Source: Hohaiivirga sp031546825 (GTDB lineage Bacteria > Pseudomonadota > Alphaproteobacteria > Rhizobiales > Beijerinckiaceae). From it: 64,000 nt of DNA. A model generated the notes under the pieces. That model had not been told where the DNA came from. It did not search any database and saw only the letters and a program-made list of their open reading frames with translations. Each line of letters begins with the position of its first letter. The first letter of the stretch is position 1. The position numbers and the translations under genes are program-made. The stretch covers positions 65,093 through 129,092 of the forward strand of contig JAVBJU010000010.1 of NCBI GenBank assembly GCA_031546825.1, read 5' to 3'. Shown piece after piece: positions 29,194 to 37,254 of this stretch.

Positions 29194-29949
29194 TCACCCA
29201 ACTTCAATCACCCGTTCTTCTCGAAACCCTGCTGCCATGAAATGCGGCCCTGCCGTATTGGCCACTATCCGGGTGCCATTTTGGCGTTCAAAATCAACGC
29301 AGTGATGAGTGTGCCCGTGAATCCACAACGCTGCCCGGCCACTATCGGTCAAGTGTGAAAGATCAGAAGCACAATTGCCCGCCCGCCATGTGCCCCGCAT
29401 GCCTTTCGGCAGACAATCGGGGTGCGGGGCGTGGTGTGTGACGACGACGTTGGGCGCTTCTCCCGGCTCGGCGAGCAAGGCTTCCAGTGTGGTCCGCGCT
29501 TTGCGATGCAATCTTGCACTGTCGCCTATCGTAATCAGATGCGAGCCGCCATCATGTTCTATATCGATCTGTTCGCCGGTTTCTGCGTGAGGGGCGGGCG
29601 CTCCGGCGAGGGCATAATCCGACCATAACGTGCCACCGATAAACCGGCACCCGGCAAGCGTCGTGGCGCTATCGTTGAGGAACGTGATGCCGAATTTTGG
29701 AGCGAGGGCTGTGGCAAGCGCGATATTCTCGTTCAGCACGCCATTCCAGTGCTCATGATTGCCCATGACAAACACAACCGGCTTCTTGCCTGCCAGTCTG
29801 CGCAAGATCTGAAACGCGCCGGTGCAATCTCCCTCCAGAATATCGCCAGCGGCAACGAGCACGTCAAACTCAGGGCTGCGGGGCTGATACATTTCCGGGT
29901 AGGGCGCTGTTTCCAGATGCAAATCAGACATGATCCAGAGTTTGGGCAT
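29194..29949 (-). CDS. Calcineurin-like metallophosphoesterase, copy 1
   Basis: A 251-residue phosphoesterase with all five metal-site motifs in order: SDLHLE (residue 8), AGD (about 34), MGNHEHW (about 61), VTHHAPHPD (about 170) and HGHTHH (about 211). The class hydrolyses phosphate esters or nucleotides with two metal ions; the substrate is not known. No signal peptide, so cytoplasmic. It is a tandem paralogue of the next gene, 60 bases away on the same strand, and both are preceded by AAGGAAC. They are probably co-transcribed, with copy 2 first. Confidence 0.88.
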   Translation of the reverse strand: MPKLWIMSDLHLETAPYPEMYQPRSPEFDVLVAAGDILEGDCTGAFQILRRLAGKKPVVFVMGNHEHWNGVLNENIALATALAPKFGITFLNDSATTLAGCRFIGGTLWSDYALAGAPAPHAETGEQIDIEHDGGSHLITIGDSARLHRKARTTLEALLAEPGEAPNVVVTHHAPHPDCLPKGMRGTWRAGNCASDLSHLTDSGRAALWIHGHTHHCVDFERQNGTRIVANTAGPHFMAAGFREERVIEVG

Positions 29950-30009
29950 GGCGGTTCCTTAAACGTGTTCTCCTACCCTATGGTGTGAGAAATGACTTTT
30001 CCGGTGCAA

Positions 30010-30792
30010 TCACACATCGACCACCAGCGCCTCATCAAATTTCGCGTTCTCTCCTGGGTAGCCATGCGGATTGCAGAGAATGCGGGTTTTGCCAACCCGA
30101 TAGTCGAAACAATCATGGACGTGACCGTGTATCCAGAGGTCCGGCGCGCCTGCTGTCATGACAGGGGTCCGGTCGGACACAAAGGCCGCTGTCAGCGGAT
30201 CACCCTTAAACCTCGGATGGATTGAGCCAGGATGTGGCGCATGGTGCGTGACAACGACAGTCGGCCCATCGAAGGGTTGCGCAAGCGCTGCTTTGATATG
30301 GGCAACGCTTTCTTTGTGCCGCTCCGCGGCGTGATGGGGGGAGAAACGCACGGCTGCGGGTGAACCGTTCTTCGAGCCATCGGCCGCGATGTAGTCAAAA
30401 TCATTTAAAAAACGCTGCGCAGCATCAATATTATCGAGATAGCAATGCTCCCCGCCCAAGAGAAAGTCGGTCCATAGAGTTGCGCCTATGAACCGGATAC
30501 CATCGATAACGGTTTCTGCATTTTCCAGAAATCGGACGTTTTGCGTTGCCTCAGAACTTGTCGCGGCACAGCGATATTCGTGCTGAAGATGGCGATGATA
30601 AAATTCATGGTTGCCAGCGAGCAGGATCACCGGCTGGTCTGTCAATTCCTTCGCATAGCTGACCGCATTCTCGCACCCCACATGGATATCACCGGCAAGC
30701 ACGAGGATGTCATGATCCGGAATGTGCGCAGGCCGCCACGGCTCTTGCATGAATTCCAGATGCAAATCAGATATGATCCAGAGTTTTGCCAC
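30010..30792 (-). CDS. Calcineurin-like metallophosphoesterase, copy 2
   Basis: A 260-residue paralogue of the preceding entry: SDLHLE, LAGD, AGNHEFY, VVTHHAPHPGS and HGHVHD are all present, and the segment FIGATLWTDFLLGG matches FIGGTLWSDYALAG of copy 1. The start is GTG, with AAGGAAC upstream, at the same spacing as in copy 1. A shared ribosome-site sequence and overall similarity point to a tandem duplication followed by clear divergence. Substrate unknown. Confidence 0.88.
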   Translation of the reverse strand: MAKLWIISDLHLEFMQEPWRPAHIPDHDILVLAGDIHVGCENAVSYAKELTDQPVILLAGNHEFYHRHLQHEYRCAATSSEATQNVRFLENAETVIDGIRFIGATLWTDFLLGGEHCYLDNIDAAQRFLNDFDYIAADGSKNGSPAAVRFSPHHAAERHKESVAHIKAALAQPFDGPTVVVTHHAPHPGSIHPRFKGDPLTAAFVSDRTPVMTAGAPDLWIHGHVHDCFDYRVGKTRILCNPHGYPGENAKFDEALVVDV

Positions 30793-30958
30793 AGGCGAGT
30801 TCCTTTGAAAAATCTTACTCTATGGCCGGAGAAGCGATAGGTGTTGTGATCGCGTGGGGCGAAATCATTTCCACTGCGGTGAAATGTGCATAGAACTTGG
30901 CAAAATACGCATTCTGGCTCCTGAAATTTACTATTTTCCCATGCTTCAGAGCTTGCGA

Positions 30959-31372
30959 TTATTCGGCTCTAGGAACCCGTTTAGCCTTGCGCTCCTTCGA
31001 GGTTTGGACAAACGACTGCAATACCTTGCTATGAAATGCGGTGCTGAACCGTCCAATCCTTGCATTGGGATCAAAATAAAACGACGTTTCAAGAATGTCG
31101 TGATTGTACTCGTCCAGCATGACCCATAGCGGCATGTTATCCAAACCTGCTCGCCGCCGCTCAATCTGTGGAACTTCCATTGCCACACGGTTTGGGGGAG
31201 GTTGCGAGGATGTTACAGGCAGAATAAACAGATTTGTCTTGCCGCCGCTATCGACCAACGCGGCCACCACAGAAATCGGGCGCGCTTTCCGCCCTTCGGT
31301 TTCACCGCCTTCACTTTGCCAGCGCCAAAGATAATCATAGCGCCATACATCGCCAGCAACTGGCTTACTCAT
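30959..31372 (-). CDS. PemK/MazF-like toxin of a type II toxin-antitoxin pair
   Basis: A 137-residue protein with a PemK-like layout: GDVWRYDYLW at the start, RKARPISVVAAL, then LFILPVTSSQPPP and VMLDEYNHDILE. It ends in a basic tail. Proteins of this type next to a Phd-like antitoxin are predicted mRNA-cutting toxins; activity is not shown by the sequence. Its ATG overlaps the antitoxin stop by 8 bases, the usual coupling of such pairs. The N-terminal aromatic insert (YDYLWRWQSEGGE) is unlike classic MazF. Confidence 0.65.
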   Translation of the reverse strand: MSKPVAGDVWRYDYLWRWQSEGGETEGRKARPISVVAALVDSGGKTNLFILPVTSSQPPPNRVAMEVPQIERRRAGLDNMPLWVMLDEYNHDILETSFYFDPNARIGRFSTAFHSKVLQSFVQTSKERKAKRVPRAE

Positions 31373-31613
31373 CCTGTTTGCCCCCGATGTCTTCGGCTAA
31401 GGCTCTCTCCAGCATGGCCAAATGTTCATCCGGCATCTCCTCTGCGGCAAAGGCACGGCGCGGATCCGGAGCCATTCTTGCCTCATAGGCTTCGACGCTC
31501 ATCAGAACGTATCGAGCCTTTTGGTGCCTGGTGATAGAAACAGGCTCTTGGCTCGCCGCAGCCAGAACATCGCCCAGCTTCTGTTTCAAATCAGATGAGG
31601 GATACGATCGCAT
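31365..31613 (-). CDS. Phd/YefM-like antitoxin
   Basis: An 82-residue protein. The N-terminal half (SDLKQKLGDVLAAASQEPVS, then ITRHQKARYVLMSVEAYE) is the Phd/YefM DNA-binding fold, and the acidic C-terminal half (AAEEMPDEHLAMLERALAED) would wrap the toxin. A strong AAGGAGGAG site precedes the ATG. It is the first gene of the pair and probably represses its own promoter through the inverted repeat just upstream. Confidence 0.82.
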   Translation of the reverse strand: MRSYPSSDLKQKLGDVLAAASQEPVSITRHQKARYVLMSVEAYEARMAPDPRRAFAAEEMPDEHLAMLERALAEDIGGKQDE

Positions 31614-31628
31614 GCAAAAACTCCTCCT

Positions 31629-31654
31629 TTGTCTAAAATAGACAAAATAGACAA
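31629..31654 (-). promoter_or_regulatory. Operator of the toxin-antitoxin pair
   Basis: TTGTCTA-AAA-TAGACAA is a perfect inverted repeat with 7-bp arms, and a third TAGACAA half-site follows at 31648-31654. It lies 16-41 bases upstream of the antitoxin start, overlapping the expected promoter, where autoregulating antitoxins bind. Confidence 0.75.
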
Positions 31655-31945
31655 GATTTGCAACAGCAATAGTGGGCAGCGTTCAATGCCGATTGACAGC
31701 TATATCTTTCAAAGGAGAATTTCTTCGAAATTGGTGCTGATCCTCAGGCCTAACTTTGACTTGGAGCGCGCTTGATTCTCTTCAACCGCAGCCTGCGGGG
31801 AGAGTCTAGGTGTATTGACGAGGTATTTGGGTGGCTCCAAAAGCGGCATTTCGAGGAACAAATTGTCCCAAAAATCCAATTTCTTCCTTTAAAGGAAGTA
31901 GCCATACCTGAGTGCTGTGTTTATTTTCTTGATTTTTTAAGGGGT
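31655..31945. other. Gene-free spacer between the toxin-antitoxin pair and tRNA-Ser
   Basis: No credible gene is seen. The one notable element is a perfect 16-bp palindrome, CTTCCTTTAAAGGAAG, at 31883-31898, about 50 bases from the tRNA 3' end. An ORF running through here and into the tRNA is spurious. Confidence 0.5.
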
Positions 31946-32037
31946 TGGCGGAGACGGGGGGATTCGAACCCCCGATACGGTTTAACCCGTATAACGGTTT
32001 AGCAAACCGTCGCCTTCAGCCACTCGGCCACGTCTCC
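31946..32037 (-). tRNA. tRNA-Ser (anticodon GCU)
   Basis: Reading the minus strand: acceptor GGAGACG pairs with CGTCTCC; the D arm is GCCGAGTGGC; the anticodon arm ACGGT-TTGCTAA-ACCGT carries GCT; a long variable arm (TATACGGGTTAAACCGTA) is typical of serine tRNA; the T arm is GGGGG-TTCGAAT-CCCCC. Discriminator G and an encoded CCA complete it. It reads AGC and AGU codons. Confidence 0.97.
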
Positions 32038-32197
32038 ATAGCGGCAATCCATAGGAGATTATGCGGGCGGTGGTCAATGGCGATTGCGCGTGAAAGCCAC
32101 AAAATTATTATGCGTTGCGCGCATTCATTGCTGGCGCGCTTTGTCCTCCCCTCAAGAATCGCCTAATTTCATACGCTTCGGGAGAGGAAAAACGCTT

Positions 32198-32644
32198 ATG
32201 GAAAACACAAATTCGCCACTTGGGATTATCTTGTTGCTGGCCGCCATCTGGGTGGTGATTGTGCCGCTGGGTTTGTGGTTGTTGATGGGCTTCCTGCGCC
32301 GCACCGTGTCGGTTAAGGCTGCGGTTGCTCTGGTTGAAAGCAATCCCGAGGCGATGGCGTTGCTCGGTGCGCCGCTGACGGTTGGGCGCTTTATCTGGGG
32401 GCGTATCAATGTCAGCCTGATTTCCGTGCTGTCGTTGATTGCACGCCACCGGGCGGGCTCGGGAAGTGCTTCACTGTCGATTCCTTTGCAAGGATCGCGG
32501 GGGCAGGCGCGGCTGAAAGCACGGCTGGAAAAGGTGGATGGCGAATGGCGGCCCTATTATGGGCGGCTGATGATCGGCTCAAAGGAAATGATGCTGGTCG
32601 ACGAGAGGGCTCAAGGCGGGTGGTTCAAAAGGATATTTGGTTAG
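32198..32644 (+). CDS. Coa1-like membrane protein
   Basis: A 148-residue protein with one N-terminal membrane segment (GIILLLAAIWVVIVPLGLWL) and a C-terminal domain of the cytochrome-oxidase assembly protein 1 (Coa1) type: ALLGAPLTVGRFIWGRI, LSIPLQGSRGQARLKARLEK and EWRPYYGRLMIG. GGAGAGG lies upstream of the ATG. In mitochondria Coa1 works early in Cox1 assembly; the bacterial role is inferred only. The next gene converges on it. Confidence 0.78.
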   Translation: MENTNSPLGIILLLAAIWVVIVPLGLWLLMGFLRRTVSVKAAVALVESNPEAMALLGAPLTVGRFIWGRINVSLISVLSLIARHRAGSGSASLSIPLQGSRGQARLKARLEKVDGEWRPYYGRLMIGSKEMMLVDERAQGGWFKRIFG

Positions 32645-32665
32645 CACGGAAGCCGGCTTTCCGGC

Positions 32666-33361
32666 TTACTCGCGGCTTTCCGACATTTTCCGAAGCGCAT
32701 CCTTATCGGTGATGACGATCCGCCGTCGGCCACTCTTGACGATGCCTTTCTCCTCCCAAGCGCTGAGCAGGCGGCTGACGGTGTGCAAGGTGGTGCCCGT
32801 CATCTCGGCGATATCCTGACGACTGATGGGGAAGCGAATCTCGGTGCCGGAGGCATCGGTACGCCCGGATTTTTCGATGAGATCAAGCAGAATATTGGCG
32901 ATGCGCCGGTCGGCGGTCTGTGTGGCGAGTTCGATCACCCGTTCATGGGCTTCCTGCAAGCGGCCGCCGAGCATCTGCATCACGCGGGCCGCGAGCTTTG
33001 GCACGCGCTCGGCCAACGGAAGCCATGATGCCGCCGGCCAGATCAACAGAATGCTGTCATCGACCGGAGCGGCGGTGGCCGGGTAACGGTCTGCCCCCAA
33101 TGCCGGAGCAATGCCGCAGAATTCGCCGGGGTTGATATAGCGAACGCCAATCTGCTTGCCGTCCGATGTCATCTTGGTCACACGCAGGTGGCCGTGCAGC
33201 AGGAAGAAGAACGAATGGGCCTGTCCGCCCTGTTCAAACAGCATCTGCCCGGACGCATAGCGCACGGACCGCACCGATTTGAGAATGCTGTCGAGCTCTT
33301 CAGCGGAAAACCCTTCAAAAATAGGGAAATGCGCAATTAGAGTCCGATTGATGTCATTCAT
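32666..33361 (-). CDS. Crp/Fnr-family transcriptional regulator, likely NNR-type
   Basis: A 231-residue regulator: cyclic-nucleotide-like sensor fold in the first 150 residues (LFEQGGQAHSFFFLLHGHL, YINPGEFCGIAPALGA) and a C-terminal winged helix with ISRQDIAEMTGTTLHTVSRL. The N-terminal four-cysteine cluster of FNR is absent, so it does not sense oxygen through an iron-sulfur centre. The recognition helix reads THTVSRLL in place of FNR's ETISRLL. It is divergent from napDAGHBC across 238 bases, so it is a good candidate regulator of that operon in response to NO or nitrate reduction intermediates. Confidence 0.82.
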   Translation of the reverse strand: MNDINRTLIAHFPIFEGFSAEELDSILKSVRSVRYASGQMLFEQGGQAHSFFFLLHGHLRVTKMTSDGKQIGVRYINPGEFCGIAPALGADRYPATAAPVDDSILLIWPAASWLPLAERVPKLAARVMQMLGGRLQEAHERVIELATQTADRRIANILLDLIEKSGRTDASGTEIRFPISRQDIAEMTGTTLHTVSRLLSAWEEKGIVKSGRRRIVITDKDALRKMSESRE

Positions 33362-33599
33362 CCAGCATCCCCTTAGTCCCCAGCCGATTTTTTTAAAGCC
33401 AAATTGGCCTTTAGTTCATAGGATACTACGGCGGTGTCAAAAAGGGAATGCACTGAAACCCCTTAGCTTGCATAGAGAGAGCTTTACCTTTCGTCTAATA
33501 AAGCGCATCCTGTTTGGAAATGCTCAAAAGTTTGCGGTTGCGCATAGAGTGATGCGTTTTACGCAGCAATAATCGCCAGACTGAGGAGAGGGGACAATA
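33362..33599. promoter_or_regulatory. Divergent control region of the regulator and the nap operon
   Basis: The region holds an inverted repeat TGCGT-TTT-ACGCA at 33553-33565 about 35 bases before napD, and a GCCAAATTGGC-centred palindrome near 33398-33408 close to the regulator start. No FNR-type TTGAT-N4-ATCAA site is visible. GAGGAGAGGGG is the napD ribosome binding site. Confidence 0.5.
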
Positions 33600-33857
33600 A
33601 TGAATATCTGCGGTGTTCTCGTTTTTGCCAATCCGGCAAAAATGAATGAGGTCATCGCCGCTCTGCAGGCGTTGGAGGGGGCGGAAGTTCATATGAGCGA
33701 AAGCAGCGACGGACGCATCGTCGTCACCTGCGAAGATACCGCACGCTCGCCCGCTCTTGATTCTTTAACTGCCATCCACAAGCTCGACGGCGTCGTCTCG
33801 GCGTCGCTGGTCTACCACAATTTCGAAGCGGCCCCCGAGGCCGTCGTCCACAACTGA
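33600..33857 (+). CDS. napD: Nitrate reductase maturation chaperone NapD
   Basis: An 85-residue cytoplasmic chaperone that binds the NapA Tat signal. It matches NapD in size and in the opening CGVLVFANPAKMNEVIAAL and the closing LDGVVSASLVYHNFE, with a ferredoxin-like fold. napA starts 9 bases after the stop. It is the first gene of the operon, as usual in nap operons that lack napF. Confidence 0.92.
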   Translation: MNICGVLVFANPAKMNEVIAALQALEGAEVHMSESSDGRIVVTCEDTARSPALDSLTAIHKLDGVVSASLVYHNFEAAPEAVVHN

Positions 33858-33866
33858 GGACAGCCC

Positions 33867-36395
33867 ATGACCGATACATCCACCGCTAACAGCACTGCTA
33901 TCAACCGTCGTGACATCATCAAGGCAACGGCGGTCGCCGCGACCGCTGCCGCCGCCGGGATTCCGGGAAGCGCCGCCGCTCAGTTGGCCGCGACCTCCAA
34001 GGGCGATGGCATTGCCTGGGACAAGGGCGTTTGCCGCTTCTGCGGCACCGGCTGCGGCGTTCTCATCGGCACCAAGGGCGGGCGCATTGTTGCCACCCAG
34101 GGCGACCCGGATGCACCCGTAAATCGTGGCCTGAACTGCATCAAGGGCTACTTCCTTTCCAAGATCATGTACGGCGAAGATCGTCTCAAGACGCCGCTGC
34201 TTCGCATGAAGGACGGCCAGTTCGACAAGAACGGCGACTTCACGCCGATTTCCTGGGATAAAGCCTTCGATATCATGGCCGATAAATGGAAAGCCGCGAT
34301 GAAGGTCGGCGGACCGGATGCCATTGGCATGTTCGGCTCTGGCCAGTGGACGATTTGGGAAGGCTATGCCGCTGCCAAGCTCTACAAGGCCGGTTTCCGC
34401 TCCAACAACCTTGACCCGAATGCCCGTCACTGCATGGCCTCCGCCGTGGTCGGTTTCATGCGCACCTTCGGCATCGACGAGCCGATGGGTTGCTATGACG
34501 ACATCGAGCATACCGACGCCTTCGTGCTGTGGGGCTCGAACATGGCCGAGATGCACCCGATTCTGTGGTCCCGCATGACCGATCGCCGCCTGACCCATCC
34601 GGGTTGTGAGGTGCATATTCTGTCGACCTTCGAGCACCGCTCCTACGAGCTTGCCGATAATCCGATGATTTTCTCGCCGCAGACCGATCTGGCGATCATG
34701 AATTACATCGCCAACTACATCATCAAGAATGGTGCAGTGAACAAGGACTTCGTCGAGAAGCACACCCAGTTCATGCGCTCGGTTGAGGATATCGGCTACG
34801 GCCTGCGTCCGAACCACAAGCTGGAAGAGGCCGCCAAGAACGCCTCCCACAAGACCGACGCCGGCAAGATGGATCCGATTTCGTTCGAGGATTACGCCAA
34901 GCTGGTCGAGCCCTATACGCTCGAATACACCGCCAAGCTGTCGGGTGTGGAACCCGCCAAGCTCGAGCGCCTCGCCAAGCTCTATGCGGACCCGAAGAAG
35001 AAGGTGGTCTCCTACTGGACCATGGGCTTCAACCAGCATACGCGCGGCACCTGGGCCAATAACCTGATCTATAACGTGCATTTGCTGGTCGGCAAGATTT
35101 CCGAGCCGGGCAATGGTCCATTCTCCCTGACCGGCCAGCCTTCGGCTTGCGGGACGGCGCGCGAGGTCGGCACCTTCGCCCATCGTCTCCCGGCTGATAT
35201 GGTGGTCAATAACGACAAGCACCGGGAAATTGCCGAAAAGATCTGGCAGTTGCCCGCCGGCACCATCAATCCCAAGCCCGGTGCCCATGCGGTGCTCCAT
35301 AACCGTCTGCTGAAAGACGGCAAGATGCTGGCTTATTGGGTGCAGTGCACCAATAACATGCAGACCGCCGCCAACATGAACGAGGAAACCTATCCCGGAT
35401 ATCGTAATCCGAAGGCGTTCATCGTTGTGTCAGACCCTTACCCGACCGTGACGGCGCTTGCCGCCGACCTCATTCTGCCGACCGCGATGTGGGCAGAGAA
35501 GGAAGGCGCTTACGGTAACGCCGAACGCCGCACCCAGTTCTGGCGTCAGCAGGTTGAGCCGCAAGGCGAATCCCGCTCTGACTGGTGGCAGGTGGTGGAA
35601 TTCTCCAAGCGCTTCAAGGTTGAAGAAGTGTGGCCGGAGGAACTCATTGCCAAGAAGCCGGAACTGCGCGGCAAGACTCTCTATGACGTGCTTTACGCCA
35701 ATGGCGCGGTCAACAAGTTCCCGCTGAGCGAGCTTGCCCAGGGCCAGCTCAATTCCGAGAGCAAGCACTTCGGCTTCTACGCCCAGAAGGGCCTGTTCGA
35801 AGAATACGCCCAGTTCGGTCGCGGTCATGCCCACGATCTCGCGCCGTTCGACTCCTATCACAAGGTGCGCGGCCAGCGTTGGCCGGTGATCGATGGCAAA
35901 GAGACGCTGTGGCGCTTCCGCGAGGGGTATGATCCCTACGTGAAGGCAGGCGAGGGCGTTTCCTTCTATGGTACGCCGAACAAGAAGGCGCGGATCATTT
36001 TCTGCCCCTACGAGCCGCCGGCGGAAAGCCCGGATAAGGATTACGATCTGTGGTTCAGCACCGGACGCGTGCTTGAGCATTGGCACTCCGGTTCCATGAC
36101 ACAGCGTGTTCCCGAGCTGCACCGTTCCGCTCCCAATGCGCTGGTTTATATGCACCCGGATGACGCTGAGAAGCGCGGCCTGCGCCGCGGACAGGGCGTC
36201 AAGGTCGTCAGCCGTCGCGGTGAAGTTCTCACCCGCGTCGAGACCCGCGGACGCAACCGGCCGCCCAAGGGGCTGGTGTATATGGCATTCTTCGACGAGA
36301 CGCAGCTCATCAACAAGCTCACGCTTGATGCGACGTGCCCGCTGTCGAAGGAGACCGATTACAAGAAGTGCGCCGTCAAGGTCGTCCCGGCTTAA
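33867..36395 (+). CDS. napA: Periplasmic nitrate reductase catalytic subunit NapA
   Basis: An 842-residue molybdoenzyme that reduces nitrate to nitrite. The Tat signal is NRRDIIKATAVAATAAAA. The [4Fe-4S] cluster is bound by CRFCGTGCGV and the later NCIKGYFLSK; the molybdenum ligand is the cysteine in NARHCMASAVVGF (about residue 188). The C-terminal bis-MGD domain ends at CAVKVVPA. It has the domain order and size of NapA and follows napD. A long hairpin downstream separates it from napG. Confidence 0.98.
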   Translation: MTDTSTANSTAINRRDIIKATAVAATAAAAGIPGSAAAQLAATSKGDGIAWDKGVCRFCGTGCGVLIGTKGGRIVATQGDPDAPVNRGLNCIKGYFLSKIMYGEDRLKTPLLRMKDGQFDKNGDFTPISWDKAFDIMADKWKAAMKVGGPDAIGMFGSGQWTIWEGYAAAKLYKAGFRSNNLDPNARHCMASAVVGFMRTFGIDEPMGCYDDIEHTDAFVLWGSNMAEMHPILWSRMTDRRLTHPGCEVHILSTFEHRSYELADNPMIFSPQTDLAIMNYIANYIIKNGAVNKDFVEKHTQFMRSVEDIGYGLRPNHKLEEAAKNASHKTDAGKMDPISFEDYAKLVEPYTLEYTAKLSGVEPAKLERLAKLYADPKKKVVSYWTMGFNQHTRGTWANNLIYNVHLLVGKISEPGNGPFSLTGQPSACGTAREVGTFAHRLPADMVVNNDKHREIAEKIWQLPAGTINPKPGAHAVLHNRLLKDGKMLAYWVQCTNNMQTAANMNEETYPGYRNPKAFIVVSDPYPTVTALAADLILPTAMWAEKEGAYGNAERRTQFWRQQVEPQGESRSDWWQVVEFSKRFKVEEVWPEELIAKKPELRGKTLYDVLYANGAVNKFPLSELAQGQLNSESKHFGFYAQKGLFEEYAQFGRGHAHDLAPFDSYHKVRGQRWPVIDGKETLWRFREGYDPYVKAGEGVSFYGTPNKKARIIFCPYEPPAESPDKDYDLWFSTGRVLEHWHSGSMTQRVPELHRSAPNALVYMHPDDAEKRGLRRGQGVKVVSRRGEVLTRVETRGRNRPPKGLVYMAFFDETQLINKLTLDATCPLSKETDYKKCAVKVVPA

Positions 36396-36418
36396 GACGC
36401 GCCTCTTTAAAAGGTAGC

Positions 36419-36440
36419 GGCAGGCGGATTTCCGCCTGCC
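36419..36440 (+). promoter_or_regulatory. Intercistronic hairpin between napA and napG
   Basis: GGCAGGCGGA TT TCCGCCTGCC is a perfect inverted repeat that can form a stem of about nine base pairs, with no T-run directly after it. It may stabilise the upstream napDA message or partly terminate it. Confidence 0.55.
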
Positions 36441-36465
36441 ATTTCACCTATTTTTCCGGATTTTC

Positions 36466-37254
36466 ATGGCGAGCAACGGCAAAAATTCCGATGGTTTCGA
36501 TCCCGCACGCCGCAAGGCTCTGCGCGATGTGGCGACTTACGCCACGGGCGCAGCTTGTGCGGGCGCGTTGCTGAGCGGTTTTGCGCTGCAGTCGAAAAAA
36601 CTGCAGGCCGAAATGCTGCGCCCGCCGGGAGCCTTGCCGGAAAAGGAATTTCTGGCGGCATGCGTGCGCTGTGGCTTATGTGTGCGCGATTGCCCGGAAT
36701 TTGAGTCCTACACAGGACTTGGCAAAACGTTGAAGTTGGCCGAACTCGGCGACGGTGCCGCGGTCGGTACGCCGTATTTCGTGGCGCGCAATGTGCCCTG
36801 CGAAATGTGTGAGGATATTCCTTGCGTCAAAGCGTGCCCCACCGGCGCGCTGCTGAAAGACCTCGTCAACATCGAAGACGCCCGCATGGGCTTTGCGGTC
36901 ATTACCAGCCGTGAAACCTGCCTCAATCTGCTCGGCCTGCGTTGTGACGTGTGCTATCGCGTCTGCCCGCTCATCGACAAAGCGATCACGCTTGAGCTGA
37001 GCCACAACACCCGCACCCAGAAACATGCCATTTTCGAACCGATGGTGCATGTGGATTACTGCACGGGTTGCGGCAAATGCGAAAAGTCATGCGTTCTGCC
37101 CGAAGCCGCCATCAAGGTGCTGCCCCATGAACTGGCCAATGGGCAGGTCGGCGCACATTATCGCCTTGGCTGGAAGGAAAAGGAAAAAGCGGGCAGGGAA
37201 TTGGTGCCAGGTGTCTACAAGCCTGACATCCGCATGCCGGAGGGCCAGAAATGA
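36466..37254 (+). CDS. napG: Ferredoxin-type protein NapG
   Basis: A 262-residue periplasmic iron-sulfur protein that with NapH moves electrons from quinol to the nitrate reductase. A Tat-like signal (PARRKALRDVATYATGA) precedes four cysteine clusters: CVRCGLCVRDCPEF, CEMCEDIPCVKACP, CDVCYRVCP and CTGCGKCEKSC, enough for four [4Fe-4S] centres. The gene overlaps napH by 4 bases (ATGA). Confidence 0.93.
   Translation: MASNGKNSDGFDPARRKALRDVATYATGAACAGALLSGFALQSKKLQAEMLRPPGALPEKEFLAACVRCGLCVRDCPEFESYTGLGKTLKLAELGDGAAVGTPYFVARNVPCEMCEDIPCVKACPTGALLKDLVNIEDARMGFAVITSRETCLNLLGLRCDVCYRVCPLIDKAITLELSHNTRTQKHAIFEPMVHVDYCTGCGKCEKSCVLPEAAIKVLPHELANGQVGAHYRLGWKEKEKAGRELVPGVYKPDIRMPEGQK

Noticed and set aside
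31772..32166. ORFs reading through tRNA-Ser that encode an RRGDSNPRYG-type peptide
   Set aside because: This is the well-known spurious translation across the antisense strand of tRNA-Ser; no ribosome binding site or family supports it.
33765..35300. A 511-codon frame opposite napA
   Set aside because: Shadow of napA; rich in Gly, His and Arg, no recognisable domain.
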